The notes under the pieces were generated by a model. It saw only the letters and a list, made by a program, of their open reading frames with translations. It made no database searches and had not been told where the DNA came from. This document shows positions 46,859 through 56,649 of a DNA stretch of 64,000 nt, one piece after another. Source of the DNA: Qipengyuania sp. SS22 (GTDB taxonomy: Bacteria > Pseudomonadota > Alphaproteobacteria > Sphingomonadales > Sphingomonadaceae); the NCBI RefSeq assembly GCF_025736935.1, contig NZ_CP107048.1, positions 310,001-374,000 on the forward strand. Reading direction: 5' to 3'. The position numbers and the translations under genes are program-made. The stretch's first letter is position 1. Every line of letters starts with the position of its first letter.

Positions 46859-47053
46859 TTATTTGCGCGGCTGGTCGGTGCCGGTGGCTCCGGCCGCGGG
46901 GTCACCGCGTTCGATCAGCGCATGCCATTCGGCAATCTGGCGGTCGATTTCCGGGTCGCTGCCGACCCACGGCAAGGCATCGTTGGCGGGCGCGGGGTCC
47001 TGCTTGCGACGCGAGGCGCGGAACAGGTTCGACAGGCGGTCGGCAAGTTTCAT
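46859..47053 (-). CDS. small hypothetical protein
   Basis: A 64-residue, charged protein (MKLADRLSNLFRASRRKQDP) with an amphipathic N-terminal helix. AAAGGAG lies upstream of the ATG. No family is recognised. It is divergent from ccrM across a 369-bp gap. Confidence 0.5.
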   Translation of the reverse strand: MKLADRLSNLFRASRRKQDPAPANDALPWVGSDPEIDRQIAEWHALIERGDPAAGATGTDQPRK

Positions 47054-48565
<1,512 letters not shown>

Positions 48566-48670
48566 GAAAGTTCTGGCCAGGGCCGGCAAGCAGCTGGTCG
48601 GCATGATCGAACTGCCCGTCTGGGTAGATCGAGAAGGGCCGGCTGCTCGTAGGCAAACAATCCCGCTGTT

Positions 48671-48763
48671 CGTCGCTCCGGACTTGCTCCGGGGTCCCGC
48701 GTTCTTGCCGTCGAGCGCGATGGCTGAAGGGAGCGGGATCCCGGCTCGGGGGCCGGGATGACG
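48671..48763. repeat. interspersed palindromic repeat, copy left of the GIY-YIG gene
   Basis: Outer ends CGTCGCTCCGG to CCGGGATGACG with inner TCCGGGGTCCCGCGTTCTTG (48689-48708) and GAGCGGGATCCCGG. The arms resemble those of the copy at 49150, with the same orientation. Confidence 0.75.
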
Positions 48764-48794
48764 GCGGTTGGTGAGCAATGGATCATCCGGCGCA

Positions 48795-49094
48795 TCAGAC
48801 CAGCGTTTCGAAAAGGTCCTTCCATTCGGGATTGGTCTTTTCGATCAACTCGAATTTCCATTGGCTTCGCCACCGCTTGAGGCGCTTCTCGAAGGTTATG
48901 GCTTCGTCGATGGTATCAAGACGCTCCGCCCACACGAGCCGGTCAAGACCGTAACGCTTGCAGAAGTCCGACCCGTTGCCGTCACGGTGCTGGACGACGC
49001 GGGCAGCAATGTCGGAGGTGACCCCGACATACAGCGTGCCGCGGTAGCGGTCGGTCATTATGTAGACCCAGCCGCCGAGTGTTCCGCTATCCAT
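48795..49094 (-). CDS. GIY-YIG domain protein (UPF0213-like)
   Basis: A 99-residue single-domain GIY-YIG protein: WVYIMTDRYRGTLYVGVTSD, then the catalytic Arg in IAARVVQHR and the Glu in ITFEKRLKRWRS. Such small nucleases are abundant in sphingomonads and poorly understood. It is bracketed by two similar palindromic repeats (48671-48763 and 49150-49243). Confidence 0.85.
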   Translation of the reverse strand: MDSGTLGGWVYIMTDRYRGTLYVGVTSDIAARVVQHRDGNGSDFCKRYGLDRLVWAERLDTIDEAITFEKRLKRWRSQWKFELIEKTNPEWKDLFETLV

Positions 49095-49149
49095 ATGAAA
49101 GGGTTGAATGAAGATGCGCCGGGAGGTCAAGGCAGACCGATCAATTGAT

Positions 49150-49243
49150 CGTCGCCCCGGCCTACGAGCCGGGGTCCCGCTTTCTTGCTTTTTGGTCGAA
49201 GCTGGGAAACGGAGCGGGACCCCGGATCAAGTCCGGGGCGACG
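49150..49243. repeat. interspersed palindromic repeat, copy right of the GIY-YIG gene
   Basis: Left arm 49150-49180 (CGTCGCCCCGG to GGGGTCCCGC) and right arm 49214-49243 (GCGGGACCCCGG to GGGGCGACG) with a 33-nt centre starting TTTCTTGC. Close to the copy at 48671. The remaining gap up to folP (49095-49427) shows no gene. Confidence 0.8.
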
Positions 49244-49427
49244 ACAAATTGCGGCGTGACGTCTGTCCTACTCCTTTCCAACCCGCTACCACCTTGCGCA
49301 TGATCCAGCGCCTTTCAGCTTACACCCCGTTCCGCCTTGCGCCCCAAAACTCCTCCGCGGCTTTTTTCGCATTGGACCGTGTAACACCCGGTCCATGTCG
49401 CGGTGCTTGCCCTGGGGAAGTCCAACA

Positions 49428-50543
49428 ATGAGCGGTCAGGTCTACATCCGCCCGATCGGGTTCGTTCCGGGGCCGCAGGCCGAGCATGGCAATGCCATCC
49501 GGATGGCGGGCACCATGGTCTATGCGAGCCGCTTTGCGGTGATCCTGCGGCGAGATGGCGAAGTAGTCGAGCGCTGGCTCGCCGCCCCCGACACCATGGC
49601 CGAGGCGCTCGGCCGCCTGCCCGACGAGCTTGGCGCAGAGGGCGAAGCGCAGTGGGCGAACCTCACACTGGCGCATCCCGTGCTTGAGCTGGGCGCACGC
49701 ACCGTGCCGCTCGACCAGCCGCAGGTGATGGGCATCCTCAACGTCACCCCCGACAGCTTCAGCGACGGCGGGCGCTTCCTCGACGATGCCGAGGCAGGCC
49801 GTGACCACGCCGCGGCCATGGTCGAAGCCGGGGCAGCGATCATCGACGTGGGCGGCGAAAGCACGCGCCCGGGTGCCAAGCCGCTATGGGAAGGCGACGA
49901 GATCAAGCGCGTCGTTCCCGCGATCGAAGCCTGCGCCGGGATGGGTGCCGCAGTCAGCGTCGACACGCGCAAGGCGGGGGTGATGGAAGCCGCGCTGGCG
50001 GCGGGCGCGCATCTGGTCAATGACGTATCGGGCCTCGCGCATGATCCGCGCAGCGCCGAAGTGGTCGCACGCGCCGGCTGCCCGGTGGTGCTGATGCATG
50101 CGCCGGGGGCAGCGGGCGACGACCTGCATGCGGGTGCGCAATACGACAATGCGGTCTTCGCCGTGTTCGAAGCGCTGCGCGCGCGCCGCGATGCCGCGCT
50201 GGAAGCAGGGCTCGAGGCGCGCAACATCCTGCTCGATCCGGGCATCGGCTTCGGCAAGAGCCTGGCGGACAATCTCGCGTTGATTAACGCGCTGCCGCTG
50301 TTCCATGCGCTGGGCCATCCATTGCTGCTGGGGGCGAGCCGCAAGCGGATGATCGGCGCGCTGTCGAAGGAGGCCCCCGTCGAACAGCGGCTGGGCGGCA
50401 GCGTGGCGCTGGCGCTTGAGGGGATGCGTGCAGGCGTCCAGATCCTGCGCGTCCACGATGTCCCCGAAACCGTCCAGGCACGCAACGTCTGGCGCGGTTT
50501 GCGCGATGCGGCACTGACCGATTTCGGGGACCTGCCCGCTTAG
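49428..50543 (+). CDS. folP: dihydropteroate synthase with an N-terminal extension
   Basis: A 371-residue enzyme joining p-aminobenzoate to pterin pyrophosphate in folate synthesis. The TIM-barrel motifs are PQVMGILNVTPDSFSDGGRF, IIDVGGESTRPGA and LDPGIGFGKSLADNLALI. About 85 residues precede the canonical start (near PQVMGILN) and do not match the core. GGGGAAG precedes the ATG. Sulfonamide target. Confidence 0.95.
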   Translation: MSGQVYIRPIGFVPGPQAEHGNAIRMAGTMVYASRFAVILRRDGEVVERWLAAPDTMAEALGRLPDELGAEGEAQWANLTLAHPVLELGARTVPLDQPQVMGILNVTPDSFSDGGRFLDDAEAGRDHAAAMVEAGAAIIDVGGESTRPGAKPLWEGDEIKRVVPAIEACAGMGAAVSVDTRKAGVMEAALAAGAHLVNDVSGLAHDPRSAEVVARAGCPVVLMHAPGAAGDDLHAGAQYDNAVFAVFEALRARRDAALEAGLEARNILLDPGIGFGKSLADNLALINALPLFHALGHPLLLGASRKRMIGALSKEAPVEQRLGGSVALALEGMRAGVQILRVHDVPETVQARNVWRGLRDAALTDFGDLPA

Positions 50544-50563
50544 CTGCTGGCCTAACTGCCTGC

Positions 50564-51346
50564 CTAGCTTCCGGGCGAAGCGGCGCTGCCTGCCAGCAGC
50601 CCGCCGTCTAGCGTGAGTTCCGAGCCGGTCATGTAAGCGCTGTCGGCGCTGGCGAGATACACGCAGGCCGCGGCGACCTCCTCCACCGTGCCGAAGCGCT
50701 TGAGCGGGGTATCCGCGACCAGCGCGGCCATCTTCGCGTCGCGGTCGGGCCCGTCGCCCAGCATCGGCTCCCAGATGTCGGTCAGGATCGCGGCGGGGTG
50801 GACCGAATTGCAGCGGATCGCCCAGCCGTTCTGCGCGGCATAAAGCGCGACCGACTTGGTATGGTTGCGCATCGCCGCCTTGCTTGCGGCATAGGCCGCC
50901 GCGCCGGGAATGCCGACGAGGCCCGAGCGCGAGGACATGTTGATGATCGAACCGGTCCCCTTGGCCTTCATGGCGCGCAGGGCATAGCGGCAACCGAGGA
51001 AGCAGCCATCGGTGTTGACGCGGTGGACGCGGTGCCATTCGGCCAGGCTGGCGTTCTCGGGATCGTGCGGCGCGGGGCCGTCCTCGAACCCGGTGATCCC
51101 GGCGTTGTTGACCAATACGTCGATCGCGGGGAAGGCCCGCTCCAGCGCGTCCCAATCGGTCTCGCTGGCGACATCGAGCGGGTGGAAGCTGCAGCCCAGC
51201 TCGGCGGCGACTTTCCTACCTTCGTCCTCGTCGATATCGGTGAGCACCACAGCGGCGCCTTCGGCCAGGAAAGCAGCGCATATCGCCCTGCCGATGCCGC
51301 GTGCACCGCCGGTTACCACGCACAGCGTGTCGTTCAGTTTTTGCAT
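50564..51346 (-). CDS. short-chain dehydrogenase/reductase
   Basis: A 260-residue SDR. Cofactor motif [22 protein letters not shown] at 86-89, and the catalytic Ser/Tyr/Lys are in [20 protein letters not shown] and K. Asp at the end of strand 2 (LTDIDEDE) suggests NAD preference. Substrate unknown. Convergent with folP. Confidence 0.9.
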   Translation of the reverse strand: MQKLNDTLCVVTGGARGIGRAICAAFLAEGAAVVLTDIDEDEGRKVAAELGCSFHPLDVASETDWDALERAFPAIDVLVNNAGITGFEDGPAPHDPENASLAEWHRVHRVNTDGCFLGCRYALRAMKAKGTGSIINMSSRSGLVGIPGAAAYAASKAAMRNHTKSVALYAAQNGWAIRCNSVHPAAILTDIWEPMLGDGPDRDAKMAALVADTPLKRFGTVEEVAAACVYLASADSAYMTGSELTLDGGLLAGSAASPGS

Positions 51347-51472
51347 GAGTTTACCTCGGGAATTTCAGGTTGGATTCCGGGCGCTGGCTGGCCCGATCGA
51401 GCAATGATCCGCTTAGCGGTGGCTCTTGTTCACCTGAAATACTCCCGTTCGTGTGGCCAATCTATGGCAAGC

Positions 51473-52891
51473 TTACGCGGCGTTGTCGATGCCGAGTTCG
51501 CTGAGCTTGCGGTAGAGCGTCGAGCGGCCGATGCCGAGCCGGCGCGCGACTTCGGTCATGCGCCCGCGGTAATGGCCGATGGCGAGGCGGATGATATCGG
51601 CCTCGATCTCTTCCAGCGGGCGGACATTGCCGTCATCGGTATAAAGCAGCACGCCAAGGCCGCGCGCACGGCTCTCACCGCGATCGGCCTGGTCGCCGAG
51701 CAGTTCGGCCAGCTGCGGGAAGCTGTGCGCGGTGAGCGCCTCGCGCTGTTCGAACACACAGGCGCGGAACAGCACTGCCTGCAACTGGCGGACATTGCCC
51801 GGCCAGTCATAGGCTTCGAGCAGGCTCAGTCCGCTGTCGGCGATCGAATGATGCTGGAGCCCCGGCTGCTCGCCGATCTTGGCGAGGAAATAGCGCGTCA
51901 GCCCGGGAATGTCGCCCAACCGTTCGCGCAGCGCGGGCATACGGATGCGGGTGGCGGAAAGCTGGTCGAACAGGGCCTGCGAAAACGCGCCTGTTGCGGC
52001 AAGGTCGGCCAGCGCGAAATCGCTGGTGGCGAAGATGCGCAGATCGACGCGAAAGCCGTGCGCGGCGCCGGTCGGGCGGACGATCCCGGTGGCGAGGACT
52101 TCGGCCAGCCGGTCCTGCTGTTCGGCGGGGATGCGGTCGACATCGTCGAGGATCAGCGTGCCCCCGTCGCAATGTTCGATCAGGCCGCGCTGGCGGTCGA
52201 ATGCCCCGGCGAACGCACCTTGTTCATGGCCGAACAAGAGCGATTCGAGCGAGGCGGGCGGCATCCCTGCGCAATGGACCGCGCGCATCGCCGCCTTGGC
52301 GCGGGTGCTGGCGGCATGCATCGCGCTGGTGAGCATGTCCTTGCCCGAACCGCTTTCGCCCTCGACCAATACATGCGCGTGGCCGCGCGCGGCCGTCGCC
52401 GCCTTGGCGAGCGCGGTGCGGAAGGGGGCGGCCGTGCCGACCATGCCGTCGAAGTCCACCGGGTGGGGGAGCTTCTCGGCCAGCGGCTGGAGTTCGGCGG
52501 TGGGCCGTCCGGCGCGCGTGGCGCTGGACAATGCCTGCAGCAGGCGGTCGGATTCGACCGGTTTGACGACGTAATCGGTGGCGCCTGCGCGCATCGCCTC
52601 GACAGCAAGCCGGGGCGAGGCGCTGGCGGTGAGCATCAGCAGCGGGGCATCGGGCCGCGCGGCGCGCAAGTCGCGGATCAGGTCGCAGGCGCGGTCGCCC
52701 GGTACCCACTGGTCGAGCAGGATAGCCTTGATTTCGCGGCCTTCGGGCGAGGTGAGCAGCGCCAGCGCCTGTTCGCCATCGGCAACGGTCAGCGTGCGCC
52801 AGCCGTCGCGCGCGGCAAGCGCGGACACCAACCGGCTTTGTGCCGGTTCGTCGTCGATCAGCATCAACACGCGTGATTGCTGTGTCGCCAT
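51473..52891 (-). CDS. NtrC-family response regulator lacking the canonical GAFTGA motif
   Basis: A 472-residue protein. Receiver (1-120) with acid pocket D13-D14, phospho-Asp60 (ILLDQWVPG) and K110. AAA+ domain with Walker A GESGSGKD (178-185), GAFAGA (225-230) and Walker B GGTLILDDV (243-251). A Fis-type HTH (VARRLGIGRSTLYRKLSEL) ends the protein. The Thr of GAFTGA, needed for sigma-54 contact, is Ala. Walker B has Asp-Asp in place of Asp-Glu. It may regulate without sigma-54 activation. No adjacent kinase gene. Confidence 0.9.
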   Translation of the reverse strand: MATQQSRVLMLIDDEPAQSRLVSALAARDGWRTLTVADGEQALALLTSPEGREIKAILLDQWVPGDRACDLIRDLRAARPDAPLLMLTASASPRLAVEAMRAGATDYVVKPVESDRLLQALSSATRAGRPTAELQPLAEKLPHPVDFDGMVGTAAPFRTALAKAATAARGHAHVLVEGESGSGKDMLTSAMHAASTRAKAAMRAVHCAGMPPASLESLLFGHEQGAFAGAFDRQRGLIEHCDGGTLILDDVDRIPAEQQDRLAEVLATGIVRPTGAAHGFRVDLRIFATSDFALADLAATGAFSQALFDQLSATRIRMPALRERLGDIPGLTRYFLAKIGEQPGLQHHSIADSGLSLLEAYDWPGNVRQLQAVLFRACVFEQREALTAHSFPQLAELLGDQADRGESRARGLGVLLYTDDGNVRPLEEIEADIIRLAIGHYRGRMTEVARRLGIGRSTLYRKLSELGIDNAA

Positions 52892-53088
52892 GTGGCTCGC
52901 CAGACTCCCTTGGACCCGGGCATGCAGACCACGCCCTTGTGCAAAGTGCCCTAACCGAATCGGGTAAAGACCGGATTAAGCCTGTTTCGATGACGGCGGC
53001 GATTGCGGGGCTTGAGCACCCGGCTCCGCCGCGATAGACCCACCGCAACACCGTTTCACATCTCAATTCCACACAGGGACACATCGAC

Positions 53089-53214
53089 ATGGAATCCGCC
53101 AACGACCACAAGGCGCACAACCAGACCTACGGCTCGTTCATCGACACGCTCAAATGGTCGGTCCCGCTGATAGCCATCCTTACGCTGGTCGTCGTCATCC
53201 TGATTGCCGACTAG
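53089..53214 (+). CDS. aa3-type cytochrome c oxidase subunit IV-like protein
   Basis: A 41-residue protein (MESANDHKAHNQTYGSFIDT, then one membrane helix LKWSVPLIAILTLVVVILIA). It matches the bacterial aa3 oxidase subunit IV family in length, in the ANDxKAHxxTYxxF motif and in topology. It sits 4 bp before pntAA, so oxidase accessory and transhydrogenase genes may be co-transcribed. Too short for routine gene finders. Confidence 0.85.
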   Translation: MESANDHKAHNQTYGSFIDTLKWSVPLIAILTLVVVILIAD

Positions 53215-53218
53215 ACGC

Positions 53219-54349
53219 ATGGCGCTACGCATCGCGGCGCTGAAAGAGCGCGCACCGGGCGAGAACCGGGTCGCGCTGACCCCCGAAACGGCGAAGAAAT
53301 TCGCCGCGTTGGGCGCCACTGTCGTGGTCGAGGAAGGTGCCGGTCTGGCCGCCGCGATCACCGACGAGGCGTATCGCGACGCGGGGGCGCAGGTGCTCAC
53401 CGGGCCGCAAGCGGTCGCGGAGGCGGATATCGTGCTCGGCGTACAGGCGCCCGAGGTGCTGGCGCTCGCGGGGGCCAAGCCCGGCGCATGGGTCGCAGCG
53501 ACCTTCGACCCGTTCCGCAATGGCGATCTGGTCGCAGCCTATGCCAAGGGCGGCTTCGAAGCATTGTCGATGGAATTCATGCCGCGCATCACCCGCGCGC
53601 AGAGCATGGACGTGCTGTCCAGCCAGTCGAACCTCGCCGGTTACAAGGCGGTGCTAGTGGCCGCGAACGAATATGGCCGCGCCTTTCCGATGATGATGAC
53701 CGCTGCCGGTACGGTACAGGCGGCCAAGGTGTTCGTGATGGGCGTGGGCGTTGCAGGCTTGCAGGCGATCGCCACCGCCAAGCGGCTGGGCGCGCAGGTC
53801 TCGGCCACCGATGTCCGCTCGGCGACCAAGGAGCAGATCCAGTCGCTTGGCGCCAAGCCCATCTTCGTCGAGAACGTCGCGGGCATCGAAGGCGAAGGCT
53901 CGGGCGGCTATGCCACCGAAATGTCCGAAGAATACCAGAAGGCGCAGGCAGAGCTGGTATCTGGCCATATCGCCAAGCAGGACATCGTCATCACCACCGC
54001 GCTGATCCCGGGCCGGCCCGCACCGCGGCTGATCTCGGATGCGCAGATCGCCAGCATGAAGCCGGGCAGCGTGCTCTTCGATCTCGCAGTCGCGCAAGGC
54101 GGCAATGTCGAGGGCTCCAGGCCCGACGAAGTGGTCGAGAAGCACGGCGTCACAATCGTCGGCTATTCGAACACCGCCGGGCATCTGGCGGCGGACGCCT
54201 CGGCGCTGTTCGCGCGCAACCTCTACAACTTCCTGTCCGCCTTTTGGGACGAGGAGACCGGCAAGCCCGTCCTCGACGCAGAAATCGGCGATGCCGTGCG
54301 GCTGACGCAGGGCGGCAAGGTCGTGAACGAGAGACTGACCACCGCGTAA
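53219..54349 (+). CDS. pntAA: NAD(P) transhydrogenase subunit alpha, part 1
   Basis: A 376-residue cytoplasmic NAD(H)-binding domain I. The start MALRIAALKERAPGENRVAL, SMEFMPRITRAQSMDVLSSQ and the Rossmann VMGVGVAGLQAIATAKRLGA are diagnostic. Part of the proton-pumping transhydrogenase that makes NADPH. Split-alpha arrangement (PntAA + PntAB) as in Rhodospirillum. Confidence 0.96.
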   Translation: MALRIAALKERAPGENRVALTPETAKKFAALGATVVVEEGAGLAAAITDEAYRDAGAQVLTGPQAVAEADIVLGVQAPEVLALAGAKPGAWVAATFDPFRNGDLVAAYAKGGFEALSMEFMPRITRAQSMDVLSSQSNLAGYKAVLVAANEYGRAFPMMMTAAGTVQAAKVFVMGVGVAGLQAIATAKRLGAQVSATDVRSATKEQIQSLGAKPIFVENVAGIEGEGSGGYATEMSEEYQKAQAELVSGHIAKQDIVITTALIPGRPAPRLISDAQIASMKPGSVLFDLAVAQGGNVEGSRPDEVVEKHGVTIVGYSNTAGHLAADASALFARNLYNFLSAFWDEETGKPVLDAEIGDAVRLTQGGKVVNERLTTA

Positions 54350-54373
54350 TCCGGGCCCGGGGAGGGGCCGCAC

Positions 54374-54658
54374 ATGGACTTCATTTCGATCCTGTCGATC
54401 TTCGTGCTGGCGTGTTTCGTCGGCTATTACGTGGTCTGGTCGGTCACGCCTGCGCTGCACACGCCGCTGATGGCGGTGACCAACGCGATTTCCTCGGTGA
54501 TCATCGTCGGCGCACTGATTGCGGCCGCGGCTGCTGAGGTGGCTGGGGCAAAGTGGCTGGGGCTGCTCGGCATCGTGCTCGCCAGCGTGAACATCTTCGG
54601 CGGCTTCGCGGTGACGGCGCGCATGCTCGCCATGTACAAGAAGAAGGAGAAGAAGTGA
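54374..54658 (+). CDS. pntAB: NAD(P) transhydrogenase subunit alpha, part 2
   Basis: A 94-residue membrane subunit with three helices: SIFVLACFVGYYVVWSV, VTNAISSVIIVGALIAAAAA, and IVLASVNIFGGFAVTARMLA. It forms the proton channel with PntB. GGGGAGGGG lies upstream of the ATG. Its stop overlaps the pntB ATG (TGATG). Confidence 0.95.
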   Translation: MDFISILSIFVLACFVGYYVVWSVTPALHTPLMAVTNAISSVIIVGALIAAAAAEVAGAKWLGLLGIVLASVNIFGGFAVTARMLAMYKKKEKK

Positions 54659-56241
54659 TGGGCTCGCTCTTCTCCGTCATCCCAGCGAAAGCTGGGATCT
54701 CTTTCGGCACGCTCCGGTCCAAGTGGACAACGATCCCAGCTTTCGTTGGGATGACGATGTGGGCCAGCCCCGCACACGCCGCGACCGGTGAAGCGGTGAA
54801 CCCGTGGGTCGCGCTCGCCTATCTCGTGGCCGGCGTCTTCTTCATCCTCGCTCTGCGCGGCCTGTCGTCGCCCGCGACGAGCCGGACGGGCAACCGCTTC
54901 GGCATGATCGGCATGCTGATCGCGGTAGTGACGACGCTGGTGACGCACGTGCTACAGAAAATCGGCGATGCGGCGAATAGCTACGTCGGTCCCGACTTCG
55001 CCAGTCTGGGCGAAATCCTGATCGCTATCGCTATCGGCGCGATCATCGGCATCACCATCGCCCGCCGCATCGCCATGACTGCGATGCCTGAACTGGTTGC
55101 AGCCTTTCACAGCCTCGTCGGCCTCGCCGCGGTATTGGTCGGCTGGGCGGCCTACCTCAATCCTGGCGCATTCGGCCTGCTGGTGGGCGGCGGCATCGGC
55201 GCTGTATCCAAGGTCGAGATGGGTCTCGGCATCGCCATCGGTGCGATTACCTTCTCCGGCTCGGTCATCGCCTTTGCCAAGCTGTCGGGGCGGATGAGCG
55301 GATCGCCGATCCTGCTGCCCGCGCGCCACGTCATCAACCTCGGCACGCTGGCGGCGATCATCGTGCTGACCGCGCTTTTCGCCATGGCCGGCCCCACCGA
55401 GACCATGCCGCTGATCATCGCGCTGACCGTGCTGGCCTTCCTGATCGGCTTCCTGCTGATCATCCCGATCGGCGGGGCGGACATGCCGGTCGTGGTCTCG
55501 ATGCTGAACAGCTATTCGGGCTGGGCCGCGGCGGCGATGGGCTTCACGCTGGGCAACACCGCGATGATCATCACCGGCGCGTTGGTCGGGTCTTCGGGCG
55601 CGATCCTCAGCTACATCATGTGCCGCGCCATGAACCGCAGCTTCCTCTCGGTGATCGCGGGCGGCTTTGGCGCGGATGCCAGCGCCGGTGGCGGCGAAGC
55701 GAAAGAGCAGCGCCCCTACAAGACCGGTAGCGCGGCCGATGCGGCGTTCATGCTCGAACAGGCGGAGAAGGTCATCATCATCCCCGGCTACGGCATGGCG
55801 GTGGCGCAGGCGCAACATGCACTGCGCGAGATGACCGACCTGCTCGAAGAAAAGGGTGTCGAGGTGAAGTTCGCCATCCATCCGGTCGCGGGCCGCATGC
55901 CCGGGCACATGAACGTGCTGCTCGCCGAAGCATCGGTAGATTACGACAAGGTCTTCGAGCTGGAGGACATCAACAGCGAGTTCGCGCAGGCCGATGTCGC
56001 CTTCATCATCGGCGCGAACGATGTGGTGAACCCCGCGGCCAAGACCGACAAATCCAGCCCGATCTACGGCATGCCCGTGTTCGATGTCGACAAGGCCAAA
56101 CAGGTGTTCTTCATCAAGCGCAGCATGGGCGGTGTCGGCTATGCGGGTGTCGACAATGACGTCTTCTACATGGACCAGACGATGATGCTGCTGTCCGATG
56201 CGAAGAAGATGGTCGAGGAAATCGTGAAAGCGCTCGACTGA
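54658..56241 (+). CDS. pntB: NAD(P) transhydrogenase subunit beta with repeat-derived N-terminus
   Basis: A 527-residue protein with many membrane helices (AYLVAGVFFILALRGLSSPA and following) and the C-terminal NADP-binding domain III (IIPGYGMAVAQAQHALREM, FAIHPVAGRMPGHMNVLLAE). The first 41 residues (MGSLFSVIPAKAGISF... TTIPAFVGMT MWASPAHA) include a translated interspersed palindromic repeat. Another ATG at 54757 could start a shorter form. Coupled to pntAB by TGATG. Confidence 0.95.
   Translation: MGSLFSVIPAKAGISFGTLRSKWTTIPAFVGMTMWASPAHAATGEAVNPWVALAYLVAGVFFILALRGLSSPATSRTGNRFGMIGMLIAVVTTLVTHVLQKIGDAANSYVGPDFASLGEILIAIAIGAIIGITIARRIAMTAMPELVAAFHSLVGLAAVLVGWAAYLNPGAFGLLVGGGIGAVSKVEMGLGIAIGAITFSGSVIAFAKLSGRMSGSPILLPARHVINLGTLAAIIVLTALFAMAGPTETMPLIIALTVLAFLIGFLLIIPIGGADMPVVVSMLNSYSGWAAAAMGFTLGNTAMIITGALVGSSGAILSYIMCRAMNRSFLSVIAGGFGADASAGGGEAKEQRPYKTGSAADAAFMLEQAEKVIIIPGYGMAVAQAQHALREMTDLLEEKGVEVKFAIHPVAGRMPGHMNVLLAEASVDYDKVFELEDINSEFAQADVAFIIGANDVVNPAAKTDKSSPIYGMPVFDVDKAKQVFFIKRSMGGVGYAGVDNDVFYMDQTMMLLSDAKKMVEEIVKALD
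54675..54756. repeat. interspersed palindromic repeat within pntB coding sequence
   Basis: Arms 54675-54699 and 54732-54756 (25 bp, 24 matching; ends CGTCATCCCAGCGAAAGC and GCTTTCGTTGGGATGACG). It is a member of the CGTCAT-family and is read in frame as SVIPAKAGIS and IPAFVGMT. Confidence 0.88.
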
Positions 56242-56242
56242 G

Positions 56243-56587
56243 ATGAAACGCATCCTGATCGTTCTTGCGCTGTTGGTTGTCGGCGGGGTGGTACTGTGGG
56301 CGACTGTCGGCGGCGAGCTGCAGGCCACGGTCGAGGACCGGCTCGAGAATGAATTCGTCGCGCGCGGGCTGCCGCAGCCGATGGCCGAATGCATGGCCGG
56401 GCGGATGGCGCAGCGGCTTTCGGTTGCCCAATTGCGCAAGCTGGAAAACCTGCGCGCCGAGGATGGCGAAGCGGACATTCCGTTGAGCATTGCCGAATTT
56501 CTCGAACGCGTTCGCCGCGTGGGCGACAGCGAGGTGCTGGAGGTCGCGGCAAGCTCTGCCGCCGTCTGTGCCTTCGCGGGACGCTGA
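56243..56587 (+). CDS. small membrane-anchored hypothetical protein
   Basis: A 114-residue protein with an N-terminal membrane helix (IVLALLVVGGVVLWATVGG) and a helical domain with two cysteines (AECMAGRMAQRLS and AAVCAFAGR). It begins 2 bp after pntB, so is likely co-transcribed, but no transhydrogenase role is known. Confidence 0.65.
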   Translation: MKRILIVLALLVVGGVVLWATVGGELQATVEDRLENEFVARGLPQPMAECMAGRMAQRLSVAQLRKLENLRAEDGEADIPLSIAEFLERVRRVGDSEVLEVAASSAAVCAFAGR

Positions 56588-56649
56588 GGCGTCCGCTACG
56601 CTTGCAATCGCCCGTCCTTGCGGCACTATAGGTTGCAAGGGAGAGACTC

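Noticed and set aside
53056..53520. Minus-strand frame covering the COX subunit IV gene and start of pntAA
   Set aside because: Low-complexity Ala/Ser-rich translation with no homology; both plus-strand genes are clear.
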